Source: Oscillospiraceae bacterium
Lineage (GTDB): Bacteria; Bacillota_A; Clostridia; Oscillospirales; Ruminococcaceae
Assembly: GCA_017440445.1 (NCBI GenBank)
Contig: JAFSHE010000248.1
Location: forward strand, 1-13,173
DNA length: 13,173 nt
Direction of reading: 5' to 3'
Positions 1-6,823 of this stretch are shown here, in pieces. The position numbers and the translations under genes are program-made. Each line of letters opens with the position of its first letter. The first letter of the stretch is position 1. The notes below the pieces were generated by a model. That model did not search any database and was not told where the DNA came from. It was given only the letters and a program-made list of their open reading frames with translations.

Positions 1-351
1 ATATCCGTCGGTAACTTCATTATAGAAAACTTCATCGACCTGTTTGAGGCGGCGCTCAGCTTCCTTTCCAACACAATGTCCTTCCTGCGTATAGGAGGAT
101 TTATCCTTAGCCACGCAGGTATGATGCTGGTAGTTGCGCAGCTTGCAGGAACAAATGTCCCTGATGCCGAGATCACAGTCGGTACTGTAATAACCTATAT
201 CATTGGTAATCTCATCGTAATGGGAGTTGAGGGCCTTCTGGTAGGTATCCAGATTCTTCGTCTGGAATTCTACGAGATATTCAACCGCTTTTACAGCGGA
301 AACGGAAAGGGCTTCCGTCCCATTGAGATAAAATTCGAGACCGAAACATAA
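1..351 (+). CDS. ntpI: V-type ATP synthase subunit I, C-terminal 116 residues (5' end outside window)
   Basis: This is the end of the membrane stator subunit (a-subunit homologue) of a V/A-type rotary ATPase, which forms the ion half-channels beside the K ring. The frame is open from base 1, so the gene is cut by the window edge. The in-window protein has a conserved membrane segment with the motif SFLRIGGFILSHAG (window residues 27-40). Its Arg30 corresponds to the essential channel arginine of the family. A second hydrophobic segment (about 57-82) is followed by LRLEFYEIFNRFY, the usual carboxyl-terminal signature. It stops at 349-351, 17 bases before the K subunit start, with a strong ribosome site (TGGAGG) between, so the two are co-transcribed. 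Family identity is clear; ion specificity cannot be read from this part. Confidence 0.95.
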   Translation: MSVGNFIIENFIDLFEAALSFLSNTMSFLRIGGFILSHAGMMLVVAQLAGTNVPDAEITVGTVITYIIGNLIVMGVEGLLVGIQILRLEFYEIFNRFYSGNGKGFRPIEIKFETET

Positions 352-368
352 TTCTGGAGGAAATAAAA

Positions 369-809
369 ATGGAAATCGTAATGTTCTTTGCTATGCCGCT
401 TATTGCTGTTGCGGCAATTCTCACACCCCTGTTTATCAACTTAAAGCGCACAAAGGAGCATAAGCCCACTAACAGAAAGCGTGCAGTTATCACAAATATC
501 GCATCCTTCATCGGTGTTATGGCACTTATGACCGTTATCCCCCTGACAGGCGCATTTGCTGAGTCAGGCGAGGCTGTTGCAGCTAACGCAGACGGCTTTA
601 CTCAGGGTATGAAGTACCTTGCTGCTGCGCTCTCCACAGGTCTTGCTACCATCGGTACAGGTATCGCAGTAGGAAGCGCTGCGCCCGCAGCTATTGGCGC
701 AGTAAGCGAGAACGACAAGGCATTTACAAAGGCTCTTATCTTCGTTGCTCTGGGTGAGGGTGTTGCTATCTACGGTCTGCTTATCTCCATCCTTATCCTG
801 TTCGGATAA
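369..809 (+). CDS. ntpK: V-type ATP synthase subunit K (rotor ring proteolipid) with an extra N-terminal helical hairpin
   Basis: This 146-residue membrane protein forms the ion-carrying rotor ring. Residues about 78-146 are a classic c-subunit hairpin: a small-residue-rich helix (GLATIGTGIAVGSAA), a polar loop (SENDKAFTK) and a second helix carrying the ion-binding carboxylate Glu130 in ALGEGVAIYG. The first 64 residues are different. They hold two hydrophobic helices (3-24 and 39-63) joined by a very basic loop (KRTKEHKPTNRKR), with no glycine ladder and no second carboxylate, so this is not a simple duplicated proteolipid. The second extra helix ends in GAFAES, which resembles a signal-peptidase site after Ala64; cleavage would leave an 82-residue F-type-sized c subunit. 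Glu130 is followed by Gly rather than Ser or Thr, which may favour protons over sodium (inference). A good ribosome site (TCTGGAGG) lies 8 bases upstream. Confidence 0.93.
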   Translation: MEIVMFFAMPLIAVAAILTPLFINLKRTKEHKPTNRKRAVITNIASFIGVMALMTVIPLTGAFAESGEAVAANADGFTQGMKYLAAALSTGLATIGTGIAVGSAAPAAIGAVSENDKAFTKALIFVALGEGVAIYGLLISILILFG

Positions 810-814
810 TCGCC

Positions 815-1123
815 ATGAAATTCTACCTTATAAGCGATAATATCGATACCCGTATGGGCATGCGTCTGGCAGGTATAGAGGGCACAGTTGCTCACACTGC
901 AGAGGAGGTAAACTCTGCGTTGGAAACCGCCTTCTCTAATGAAGATATAGCCGTAGTGCTTATGACCGAAAAACTGGTGGGACTATGTCGTGAACGGGTA
1001 TACGACCTGAAGCTTAACTGCCGCAGACCGCTGATAGTAGAGATCCCCGACCGCCATGGAAACTCAGGCGTTACAGAAACTATCAGCAGATACGTGAGTG
1101 AAGCTATCGGAATAAAGCTGTGA
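815..1123 (+). CDS. ntpG: V-type ATP synthase subunit F (central stalk)
   Basis: This 102-residue cytosolic protein matches the central-stalk F subunit (NtpG in Enterococcus naming), which binds subunit D and modulates ATPase activity. It has the family's alternating alpha/beta layout: a first strand MKFYLISD, a middle strand IAVVLMTEKL (about 45-54), a strand PLIVEIPD (about 72-79), and a C-terminal helix that docks on D. Length is normal for the family. It starts 5 bases after the K stop with only a weak ribosome site, so translation is probably coupled to K. Its place before E, instead of just before A, differs from the common order with F beside A. Confidence 0.9.
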   Translation: MKFYLISDNIDTRMGMRLAGIEGTVAHTAEEVNSALETAFSNEDIAVVLMTEKLVGLCRERVYDLKLNCRRPLIVEIPDRHGNSGVTETISRYVSEAIGIKL

Positions 1124-1157
1124 TCTGAAAACAGCTTATAACAGAAAGGTTCAATAC

Positions 1158-1736
1158 ATGAATAACACCTCTAAAACAGAGCTTTTCAGAAAAGCTATAA
1201 GAGAGCAGGCAGATGAGGAGATAAGGACTGTCACGACCGAGCTACGTGAACGCCGTGCCGCTGCTGGCAAGACCCGTGCGGAGCTTGAGGCAAAGGATGC
1301 CCTTGAAGCTATCAGAACTGATACAAACCGCATAACAGCACAATTTCGCAGAGAAATATCAAAGTGCGACTATGAAATGAAAAAGTCTATCCTCAACCAT
1401 CGAAATGACCTGATAAATGAGTTTTTCACTGAAACCGAAACACGTCTTAAGAAATTTGTGGAGTCCGAGGAATACTCTGCATATCTGAAACGTTCGCTTG
1501 AAAAAATTCGAACTTCCATCGCACTTGACAGTGCTACGCTTATCTATGCACGTCCGCAGGATATCGACGCTGTACGCACTCTGACAAGCTGTGAGGTAGC
1601 CGTGGACAACACCATAAGACTCGGTGGTCTGAGAGCTATATGCCGTGCCAAAAACGTATTGTGTGATGTTACACTGGACGTTGCTCTGGATGATGAAAAA
1701 CGTCTGTTCACCGAAAAAACAGAGTTAAGACTATAA
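1158..1736 (+). CDS. ntpE: V-type ATP synthase subunit E (peripheral stalk)
   Basis: This 192-residue protein is the peripheral-stalk E subunit, which links the A/B head to subunit I together with a G/H-type partner. The N-terminal half (about 5-100) is highly charged, helical and coiled-coil-like. The C-terminal half is the globular domain that contacts subunit B, with the recognisable LGGLRAICRAKNVLCDVTLD region (about 158-177) containing the conserved GG and D positions. Start is ATG 1158 with AGAAAGG upstream; it lies 34 bases after F and 23 bases before A. The G/H partner of E is not seen between 351 and 5665, so it must be encoded elsewhere. Confidence 0.9.
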   Translation: MNNTSKTELFRKAIREQADEEIRTVTTELRERRAAAGKTRAELEAKDALEAIRTDTNRITAQFRREISKCDYEMKKSILNHRNDLINEFFTETETRLKKFVESEEYSAYLKRSLEKIRTSIALDSATLIYARPQDIDAVRTLTSCEVAVDNTIRLGGLRAICRAKNVLCDVTLDVALDDEKRLFTEKTELRL

Positions 1737-1759
1737 CTCTCTGAAAGGAATGAATCCGA

Positions 1760-3511
1760 TTGAATACTATTTATGCAATAAACGGCCCTGTCGTTAAAGT
1801 CGCAGGTGCAAAAGAGTTCTCTATGCTGGAAATGGTGTATGTCGGCACAAAGCGTCTTATCGGAGAGGTTATCGGTGTAAACGACCAGCACACTACTATT
1901 CAGGTATACGAAAACACCGCAGGACTGAAGATAGGTGAGCCTGTTATCCCGACAATGGCACCCGTATGCGCTACTTTGGGACCCGGTATAATATCCAATA
2001 TCTTTGACGGAATAGAGCGTCCTCTGCGTGACATGACAAAGCTTAACGGTGTATTTGTAGCTGAGGGAAGTGCTATTCCCTCCCTCGACGAGGAGCGTGA
2101 ATTTGACGTTACCGTAACTGTAAAAGCAGGCGACAAGCTTTCAGGCGGTATGATATACTGCACCTGCCCCGAAACTGCACTTATCGAGCATCGCTGCATG
2201 GTACCTCCGACAATAAGCGGTACTGTTTCCTACATCGCAGAAAACGGCAAGCACCGTGTCAATGACATAATTATCAAGCTTACCACAGATGACGGCACTG
2301 AGATTCCGCTTACTATGGTACAGAAGTGGCCTATAAAGAACAGTCGTCCTGTCACAAGACGTATGCCCATAAGCAGACCACTTATCACGGGACAGAGAGT
2401 TATAGATACCATCGCCCCCATAGCAAAGGGCGGCACAGCAGCTATCCCAGGAGGCTTCGGCACAGGTAAGACGATGACCCAGCACCAGCTTGCAAAGTGG
2501 TGCGATGCGGATATAATCGTATATATCGGCTGCGGTGAGCGTGGTAACGAAATGACTCAGGTACTGGAGGAATTCTCCGAGCTTATCGACCCCAAGTCAG
2601 GCAGACCGCTTACAGACAGAACTGTTCTTATCGCAAACACCTCCAACATGCCTGTTGCGGCACGTGAGGCGTCCATCTATACTGGTATCACCCTTGCAGA
2701 ATACTACCGTGATATGGGATATCATATTGCTATCATGGCAGACTCCACCTCACGCTGGGCCGAGGCTCTGCGTGAGATTTCAGGCAGACTTGAGGAAATG
2801 CCCGCAGAGGAAGGCTTCCCTGCATATCTCCCCTCTCGTTTATCAGACTTCTACGAGCGTGCAGGCTACGCAGAGACCCTCTGTGGTAAGGAAGGCAGCG
2901 TAACAATAATCGGTGCTGTATCGCCGCAGGGAAGTGACTTCTCTGAGCCTGTTACACAGAACACAAAGCGTTTTGTACGTTGCTTCTGGGCGCTGGACAA
3001 ATCCCTTGCATACGCACGTCATTACCCCGCTATCGACTGGAACAACAGTTACAGTGAATATATAGACGATCTTTCAGACTTCTACACCGATAATGTGGGA
3101 GCAGAATTCATGAAGCTTCGCCGTGAGATATCAAACATCCTTATGGAAGAAAACAAGCTTCTTGAGATCGTAAAGCTGATAGGTGCGGATGTTCTCCCCG
3201 ACGATCAGAAGCTGGTGATGGAGACCGCCAAGGTTGTACGTGTGGGATTTTTACAGCAGAATGCCTACCACAAGGACGACACATACGTTCCGCTTGAAAA
3301 GCAGCAGCTGATGATGAAAGCCATCTCAAAGCTGTACAACAATTCCCTTGTGGCAGTAAAAGCGGGAGTTCCCATTTCCGACATCATGGCACTGGGCCTT
3401 TTTGAAAAGATCATAAAGATAAAATACGATATTCCCAATGACAAGCCTGAAATGTTCGAACAGTACTTCGCTGAAATGGACGAGGCGTTCCGTACACTTG
3501 CTGTCATATAA
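1760..3511 (+). CDS. ntpA: V-type ATP synthase catalytic subunit A
   Basis: This 583-residue catalytic subunit hydrolyses or makes ATP in the A3B3 head. Visible landmarks are the N-terminal barrel (1-70), the A-specific bulge region (about 110-190), a Walker A loop GGFGTGKT at 231-238 with Lys237, the GCGERGNEM segment at 257-265 containing the catalytic Glu260, the Walker B strand [11 protein letters not shown] at 323-333 with Asp328, and the [14 protein letters not shown] motif (357-370). Length is normal. The start is TTG at 1760, ten bases after the ribosome site GAAAGGA; the protein then begins with the expected strand [11 protein letters not shown]. An ATG at 1750 is in another frame. 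Stop is at 3509-3511, 81 bases before the B start, the largest gap in the operon here. Confidence 0.97.
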   Translation: MNTIYAINGPVVKVAGAKEFSMLEMVYVGTKRLIGEVIGVNDQHTTIQVYENTAGLKIGEPVIPTMAPVCATLGPGIISNIFDGIERPLRDMTKLNGVFVAEGSAIPSLDEEREFDVTVTVKAGDKLSGGMIYCTCPETALIEHRCMVPPTISGTVSYIAENGKHRVNDIIIKLTTDDGTEIPLTMVQKWPIKNSRPVTRRMPISRPLITGQRVIDTIAPIAKGGTAAIPGGFGTGKTMTQHQLAKWCDADIIVYIGCGERGNEMTQVLEEFSELIDPKSGRPLTDRTVLIANTSNMPVAAREASIYTGITLAEYYRDMGYHIAIMADSTSRWAEALREISGRLEEMPAEEGFPAYLPSRLSDFYERAGYAETLCGKEGSVTIIGAVSPQGSDFSEPVTQNTKRFVRCFWALDKSLAYARHYPAIDWNNSYSEYIDDLSDFYTDNVGAEFMKLRREISNILMEENKLLEIVKLIGADVLPDDQKLVMETAKVVRVGFLQQNAYHKDDTYVPLEKQQLMMKAISKLYNNSLVAVKAGVPISDIMALGLFEKIIKIKYDIPNDKPEMFEQYFAEMDEAFRTLAVI

Positions 3512-3521
3512 TGCTGAGCCT

Positions 3522-3549
3522 GTTCCTGCCGTTTTTACGGTATCAGGAC
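3522..3549 (+). other. Possible intercistronic RNA hairpin between subunits A and B
   Basis: In the 81-base gap between A and B, TCCTGCCG (3524-3531) can pair with CGG (3538-3540) and CAGGA (3544-3548), with a six-base loop and a three-base bulge (TAT). There is no following T run, so it is not a terminator. It may affect mRNA processing or the relative yield of A and B; it could also be chance. Confidence 0.3.
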
Positions 3550-3592
3550 ATTGTGTATCCTTACGGAACAGCAGTATAAAGGAGTTAATGAT

Positions 3593-5005
3593 ATGAGCTT
3601 ACAATACATGGGGCTTAAGGACATCAACGGCCCTCTGGTAGCGCTTGAAGGCGTTCAGGGTGCTTCCTTTGATGAGATAGCCTCCATCCGTCTTGACAAC
3701 GGTACCGAAAGAATAGGCAGAGTAGTTGAGATGGAGGGCGACCGTGTTATACTTCAGGTATTTGAGGGTACAAACGGTATCTCCCTTAACAACACAAGAA
3801 CTGTATTCTCGGGAAAGCCGCTTGAGATACCTCTCGCTCCCGAGATGCTGGGACGTATATTCAACGGTGCAGGAAAGCCTATCGACGGACTTGGTCCCGT
3901 ATTCCCCGAGAAGATGGGCGATGTAAACGGTCAGGCACTAAATCCCGTTGCCCGCCAGTATCCCAGAAACTATATCCACACAGGAATATCCTCTATTGAT
4001 GCGCTTATGACGCTTATCCGCGGACAGAAGCTGCCTATCTTTTCAGGCTCGGGTCTGTCCCACAACAAGCTTGCTGTACAGATAGTACGTCAGGCTAAGA
4101 TAGCCGACGAAAGCGGTGCGGATTTTGCCGTTGTGTTTGCCGCTATGGGCGTTCAGAACGACGTTGCGGAATACTTCCGCCGCTCCTTCGAAGAAAACGG
4201 CGCTATCGAGCGTGTTGCGATGTTCCTTAACCTTTCAAACGACCCTATCATTGAGCGTATCCTGACGCCGATGTGCGCACTCACTGCCGCAGAATATCTC
4301 GCATACGAGAAGAATATGCATATCCTCGTTATCATGACAGATATGACCTCCTACGCCGAGGCGCTGCGTGAATTCTCCTCATCCAAGGGCGAGATCCCCG
4401 GAAGAAAGGGATATCCAGGTTATCTTTACTCAAACCTTGCCGCTCTGTATGAGCGTGCAGGAGTTGTAGAGGGCAGCACAGGCTCCGTTACACAGATACC
4501 CATCCTTACCATGCCGAATGACGATATTACACATCCTATCCCCGACCTTACGGCATACATCACCGAGGGTCAGATAGTATTCGACCGTGACCTTGACCAG
4601 CGTGGAGTATATCCGGGACTTTCCGTACTTCTTTCGCTGTCACGTCTGATGAAGGACGGTATAGGCGAGGGCTACACAAGAGCAGACCATTCTGCTGTTT
4701 CCAATCAGCTTTTCGCTGCGTATGCAAGAGTGCAGGATGCCCGCTCGCTCGCCTCAGTAATCGGCGAGGATGAACTTTCCGAAACCGACCGTGCATACAT
4801 GGCATTCGGCAGACTGTTCGAGGATAACTTCCTCAATCAGGGCTTTGATGAAAACCGCTCCATGAATGACACATTGGAGCTTGGCTGGGACCTGCTGTGC
4901 TCGCTCCCGAAATCAGAGCTTGACCGTATCGACGACAAGCTGCTGGCTGAAAAATACGACCCCGCAAGGGCTGAACGTTTCAACAAAAAAACACAGGAGG
5001 AATAA
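3593..5005 (+). CDS. ntpB: V-type ATP synthase non-catalytic subunit B
   Basis: This 470-residue regulatory nucleotide-site subunit alternates with A in the head. The start chosen is ATG 3593, eight bases after the ribosome site AAAGGAG (3578-3584). It gives [18 protein letters not shown], the usual N-terminus. An in-frame TTG at 3551 would add 14 unlikely residues that overlap the ribosome site. Where A has a P-loop, B has [11 protein letters not shown] (151-161), the normal degenerate form. Other signatures are [11 protein letters not shown] (216-226), [18 protein letters not shown] (244-261) and [14 protein letters not shown] (277-290). SLSRLM (348-353) contains Arg351, the likely arginine finger toward the A active site (by family knowledge). 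It ends at 5003-5005, and the same reading frame continues without a stop into subunit D. Confidence 0.96.
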   Translation: MSLQYMGLKDINGPLVALEGVQGASFDEIASIRLDNGTERIGRVVEMEGDRVILQVFEGTNGISLNNTRTVFSGKPLEIPLAPEMLGRIFNGAGKPIDGLGPVFPEKMGDVNGQALNPVARQYPRNYIHTGISSIDALMTLIRGQKLPIFSGSGLSHNKLAVQIVRQAKIADESGADFAVVFAAMGVQNDVAEYFRRSFEENGAIERVAMFLNLSNDPIIERILTPMCALTAAEYLAYEKNMHILVIMTDMTSYAEALREFSSSKGEIPGRKGYPGYLYSNLAALYERAGVVEGSTGSVTQIPILTMPNDDITHPIPDLTAYITEGQIVFDRDLDQRGVYPGLSVLLSLSRLMKDGIGEGYTRADHSAVSNQLFAAYARVQDARSLASVIGEDELSETDRAYMAFGRLFEDNFLNQGFDENRSMNDTLELGWDLLCSLPKSELDRIDDKLLAEKYDPARAERFNKKTQEE

Positions 5006-5025
5006 TTATCCTCACTTGATATCAC

Positions 5026-5047
5026 GGGAAAGGAGCTGATATTTCTG
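5026..5047 (+). promoter_or_regulatory. Ribosome site and probable CTG start of subunit D
   Basis: GGGAAAGGAG at 5026-5035 is a strong ribosome site with no ATG, GTG or TTG in the D frame at a suitable distance. The in-frame CTG at 5045-5047 is nine bases away and would begin MAEQIFPTKGNL, matching the conserved start of the family. The next ATG is at 5114 and would remove about 23 conserved residues. CTG at 5036 touches the ribosome site and is too close. Confidence 0.6.
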
Positions 5048-5665
5048 GCTGAACAGATATTCCCAACCAAAGGAAACCTGATAAAGGCAAAGCGCTCTCT
5101 TAAACAGGCGAAAATGGGCTACGAGCTTATGGACAGGAAGCGAAACATCCTCATCCGAGAGATGGTAGAGCTTACCGACGCTGCAAAGGAGCTTCGTGAC
5201 AGCATAGATGAAACTTATACTGCCGCATACAAGGCACTTCAGCGTGCAAATATCTCCATGGGTGTGGTCAGCGATATCGCAGATACCTTCCCTGTGGACG
5301 ATTCGCTGTCGCTGTCTGTGCGCAGCGTAATGGGCGTAGAGCTTCCCCGTCTTACTGCGGAAAAGCAGGAGAACGAGATATGTTACAGCATGTATCAGAC
5401 GAACTCCAGCTTTGATACGGCATACATCAGCTTCAACCGTGCAAAGGAGCTTACCGTAAAGCTTGCTGAGATAGAAAACAGCATCTATCGTCTTGCAATC
5501 GCAATTAAAAAGACGCAGAAGCGTGCAAATGCCCTTAAAAATATCATGATACCAAAGTTTGAGAACATGGTACGATACATCACCAATGCGCTTGAAGAAA
5601 AAGAGCGTGAGGAATTCTCAAGACAGAAGGTAATCAAGAAGGCAAAGCTGAAAAAACAAGGATAA
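5045..5665 (+). CDS. ntpD: V-type ATP synthase subunit D (central rotor shaft), probable CTG start
   Basis: This protein, about 206 residues long from the proposed CTG start, is the central rotor shaft that turns inside the A3B3 head. It has long N- and C-terminal helices forming a coiled coil: FPTKGNLIKAKRSLKQAK (6-23) then DRKRNILIREM, and at the end KKTQKRANALKNIMIPKF. The middle has the conserved VMGVELP turn. The conserved FPTKGNL block lies upstream of the first ATG (5114), so an upstream start is required. CTG 5045 is preferred for spacing and for the resulting length, which is normal. The frame is open back to the B stop codon, so other rare starts or coupled re-initiation are possible. 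This is the last gene of the operon here, six bases before a hairpin terminator. Confidence 0.88.
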   Translation: MAEQIFPTKGNLIKAKRSLKQAKMGYELMDRKRNILIREMVELTDAAKELRDSIDETYTAAYKALQRANISMGVVSDIADTFPVDDSLSLSVRSVMGVELPRLTAEKQENEICYSMYQTNSSFDTAYISFNRAKELTVKLAEIENSIYRLAIAIKKTQKRANALKNIMIPKFENMVRYITNALEEKEREEFSRQKVIKKAKLKKQG

Positions 5666-5670
5666 AAACT

Positions 5671-5702
5671 ATGACCGAGAAGTTTCCTTCCCGGTCATTT
5701 TG
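5671..5702 (+). terminator. Terminator of the V-ATPase operon, probably bidirectional
   Basis: ATGACCG (5671-5677) pairs with CGGTCAT (5692-5698). Inside it GAAG (5679-5682) pairs with CTTC (5687-5690). On the + strand it is followed by TTTTGTTGTTT. On the - strand the same hairpin is followed by AGTTTTT, so it can also end the convergent lipoprotein transcript. It lies six bases after the D stop. Confidence 0.82.
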
Positions 5703-5728
5703 TTGTTTCGTATCAAATTATCGCCTTT

Positions 5729-6703
5729 TTACTTTATTTCAGCAATACTGCATCTCATTCGTAAGCCGCCTCTGAATACCTCTCCTTTCAGCGATGGCTC
5801 TATTACAATATCAGGATTTTCTTTAGACTCCTCGTAATTTGTACGCTTCTTAACAATAAAACTGTCAAGCTCCTCTACTGTCATACCATAATACACATCA
5901 TTAAAATAAAAAAGATTAGGATAAAAGTCATCGGACGGTATAGGAAAATCAAAATCAGTCAGCACACCGTCTTTAATCATATACAAATCATTGTCACGAA
6001 AATCATACCGATACCCAAAAAAGCATTCAACCTGCGGGGGGGTGTTCCAATCTGTAAACAAACCATACCTAGTATCGTCAATGTTAAATATCACCTCATC
6101 GGCATAGATAAGGATATCGTACAGTTCATATGGCAGAAGTATATCTACTGGTTCACCTTCAGATAACATAGTATCATCAATGTCGTTATAATATATCTTC
6201 TGTGGAAGCATAGATACAAGGATATATTCCATATCACGATCGGTTTCAAATGTATATATCGTCACACCCTCAGGGTAAGTAGGCTCTGCAGGCAGTGGCT
6301 CTGTTGTTGTAACGACAGGGGTGGTAGTTATCACAGGTGGATCGGTGACAGGCGTAACTGATGAAGTCTGCGGTGGCTCGGTTTTAACAGAAGTAGTGAC
6401 CGTAGTGCTTACGTCGGTCTTGACAGGTTCGCTTTGCTCTGTGGTCGATACCGCAGTTGTCTGCACTTCCTCGGGCTCGGTCTGCACCTCAGATGATACA
6501 GGCTCGTTTTCGGTCGGCTCTGCCTCAGTCGTGGATAATGTGGCAGATACTGAGCTTGATGATGTTACTGCAGGAGTATCAGCAGATGTTGCTGAGGATG
6601 TGGCAGATGATCCGCCGCTTGTTGATGTGGCGGTATGGGTGTCTGATGCGCATGCGCTCAGCATAAGCGTAAATAATACAGATAAGATTATTTTATGTTT
6701 CAT
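5729..6703 (-). CDS. Predicted surface lipoprotein with Thr/Ser-rich linker and unknown C-terminal domain
   Basis: I do not recognise the family of this 324-residue protein. The N-terminus is a lipoprotein signal: MKHK, a hydrophobic stretch, and the lipobox LSAC with Cys18 as the lipidated residue, so it should be anchored on the outer face of the membrane. Residues 19 to about 145 are a low-complexity linker of Thr, Ser, Pro, Val and Glu with repeated TTTEP/VTTT-like units, typical of a spacer through the cell wall. Residues about 146-324 look globular and acidic, rich in Tyr, Phe and Asp, with YGMTVEELDSF at 272-282 and only two Cys. Start is ATG at 6703 with GAGGTG seven bases upstream. 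It is monocistronic, with its own consensus promoter and a shared terminator. A role in surface binding or sensing is possible but not shown. Confidence 0.85.
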   Translation of the reverse strand: MKHKIILSVLFTLMLSACASDTHTATSTSGGSSATSSATSADTPAVTSSSSVSATLSTTEAEPTENEPVSSEVQTEPEEVQTTAVSTTEQSEPVKTDVSTTVTTSVKTEPPQTSSVTPVTDPPVITTTPVVTTTEPLPAEPTYPEGVTIYTFETDRDMEYILVSMLPQKIYYNDIDDTMLSEGEPVDILLPYELYDILIYADEVIFNIDDTRYGLFTDWNTPPQVECFFGYRYDFRDNDLYMIKDGVLTDFDFPIPSDDFYPNLFYFNDVYYGMTVEELDSFIVKKRTNYEESKENPDIVIEPSLKGEVFRGGLRMRCSIAEIK

Positions 6704-6753
6704 GTTGCACCTCGGATCGATATTATTGAATGGTACTTATAGCGCCTAACTGC

Positions 6754-6782
6754 ATTATATCACTCCATTCACTATATGTCAA
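6754..6782 (-). promoter_or_regulatory. Consensus sigma-A promoter of the lipoprotein gene
   Basis: On the - strand TTGACA (6777-6782) and TATAAT (6754-6759) are separated by exactly 17 bases, a perfect consensus promoter about 50 bases upstream of the lipoprotein start. The spacer contains AGTGA twice in direct orientation, nine bases apart start to start, which could be a regulator site. Confidence 0.88.
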
Positions 6783-6790
6783 GCATTAAT

Positions 6791-6817
6791 AAAAAACTCC
6801 CCTCAGCGAGGGGAGTT
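6791..6817 (-). terminator. Terminator of the diguanylate cyclase gene
   Basis: A ten-base-pair stem, AACTCCCCTC (6795-6804) with GAGGGGAGTT (6808-6817) and a three-base loop, is followed on the - strand by a run of T. It lies six bases after the cyclase stop and just upstream of the lipoprotein promoter, insulating the two genes. Confidence 0.9.
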
Positions 6818-6823
6818 CAGTTA

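Noticed and set aside
2141..2485. 114-codon open frame on the - strand
   Set aside because: It is antisense to the P-loop region of subunit A and has no initiation signals.
3551..3592. Upstream TTG start for subunit B adding 14 residues
   Set aside because: The extension overlaps the ribosome site AAAGGAG for ATG 3593 and is not a typical N-terminus of the family.
6321..6749. 142-codon open frame on the + strand, Val/Thr/Ser-rich
   Set aside because: It is antisense to the repetitive linker and signal peptide of the lipoprotein gene. Its composition mirrors the Thr/Ser codons, it lacks a ribosome site, and it runs into the lipoprotein promoter.
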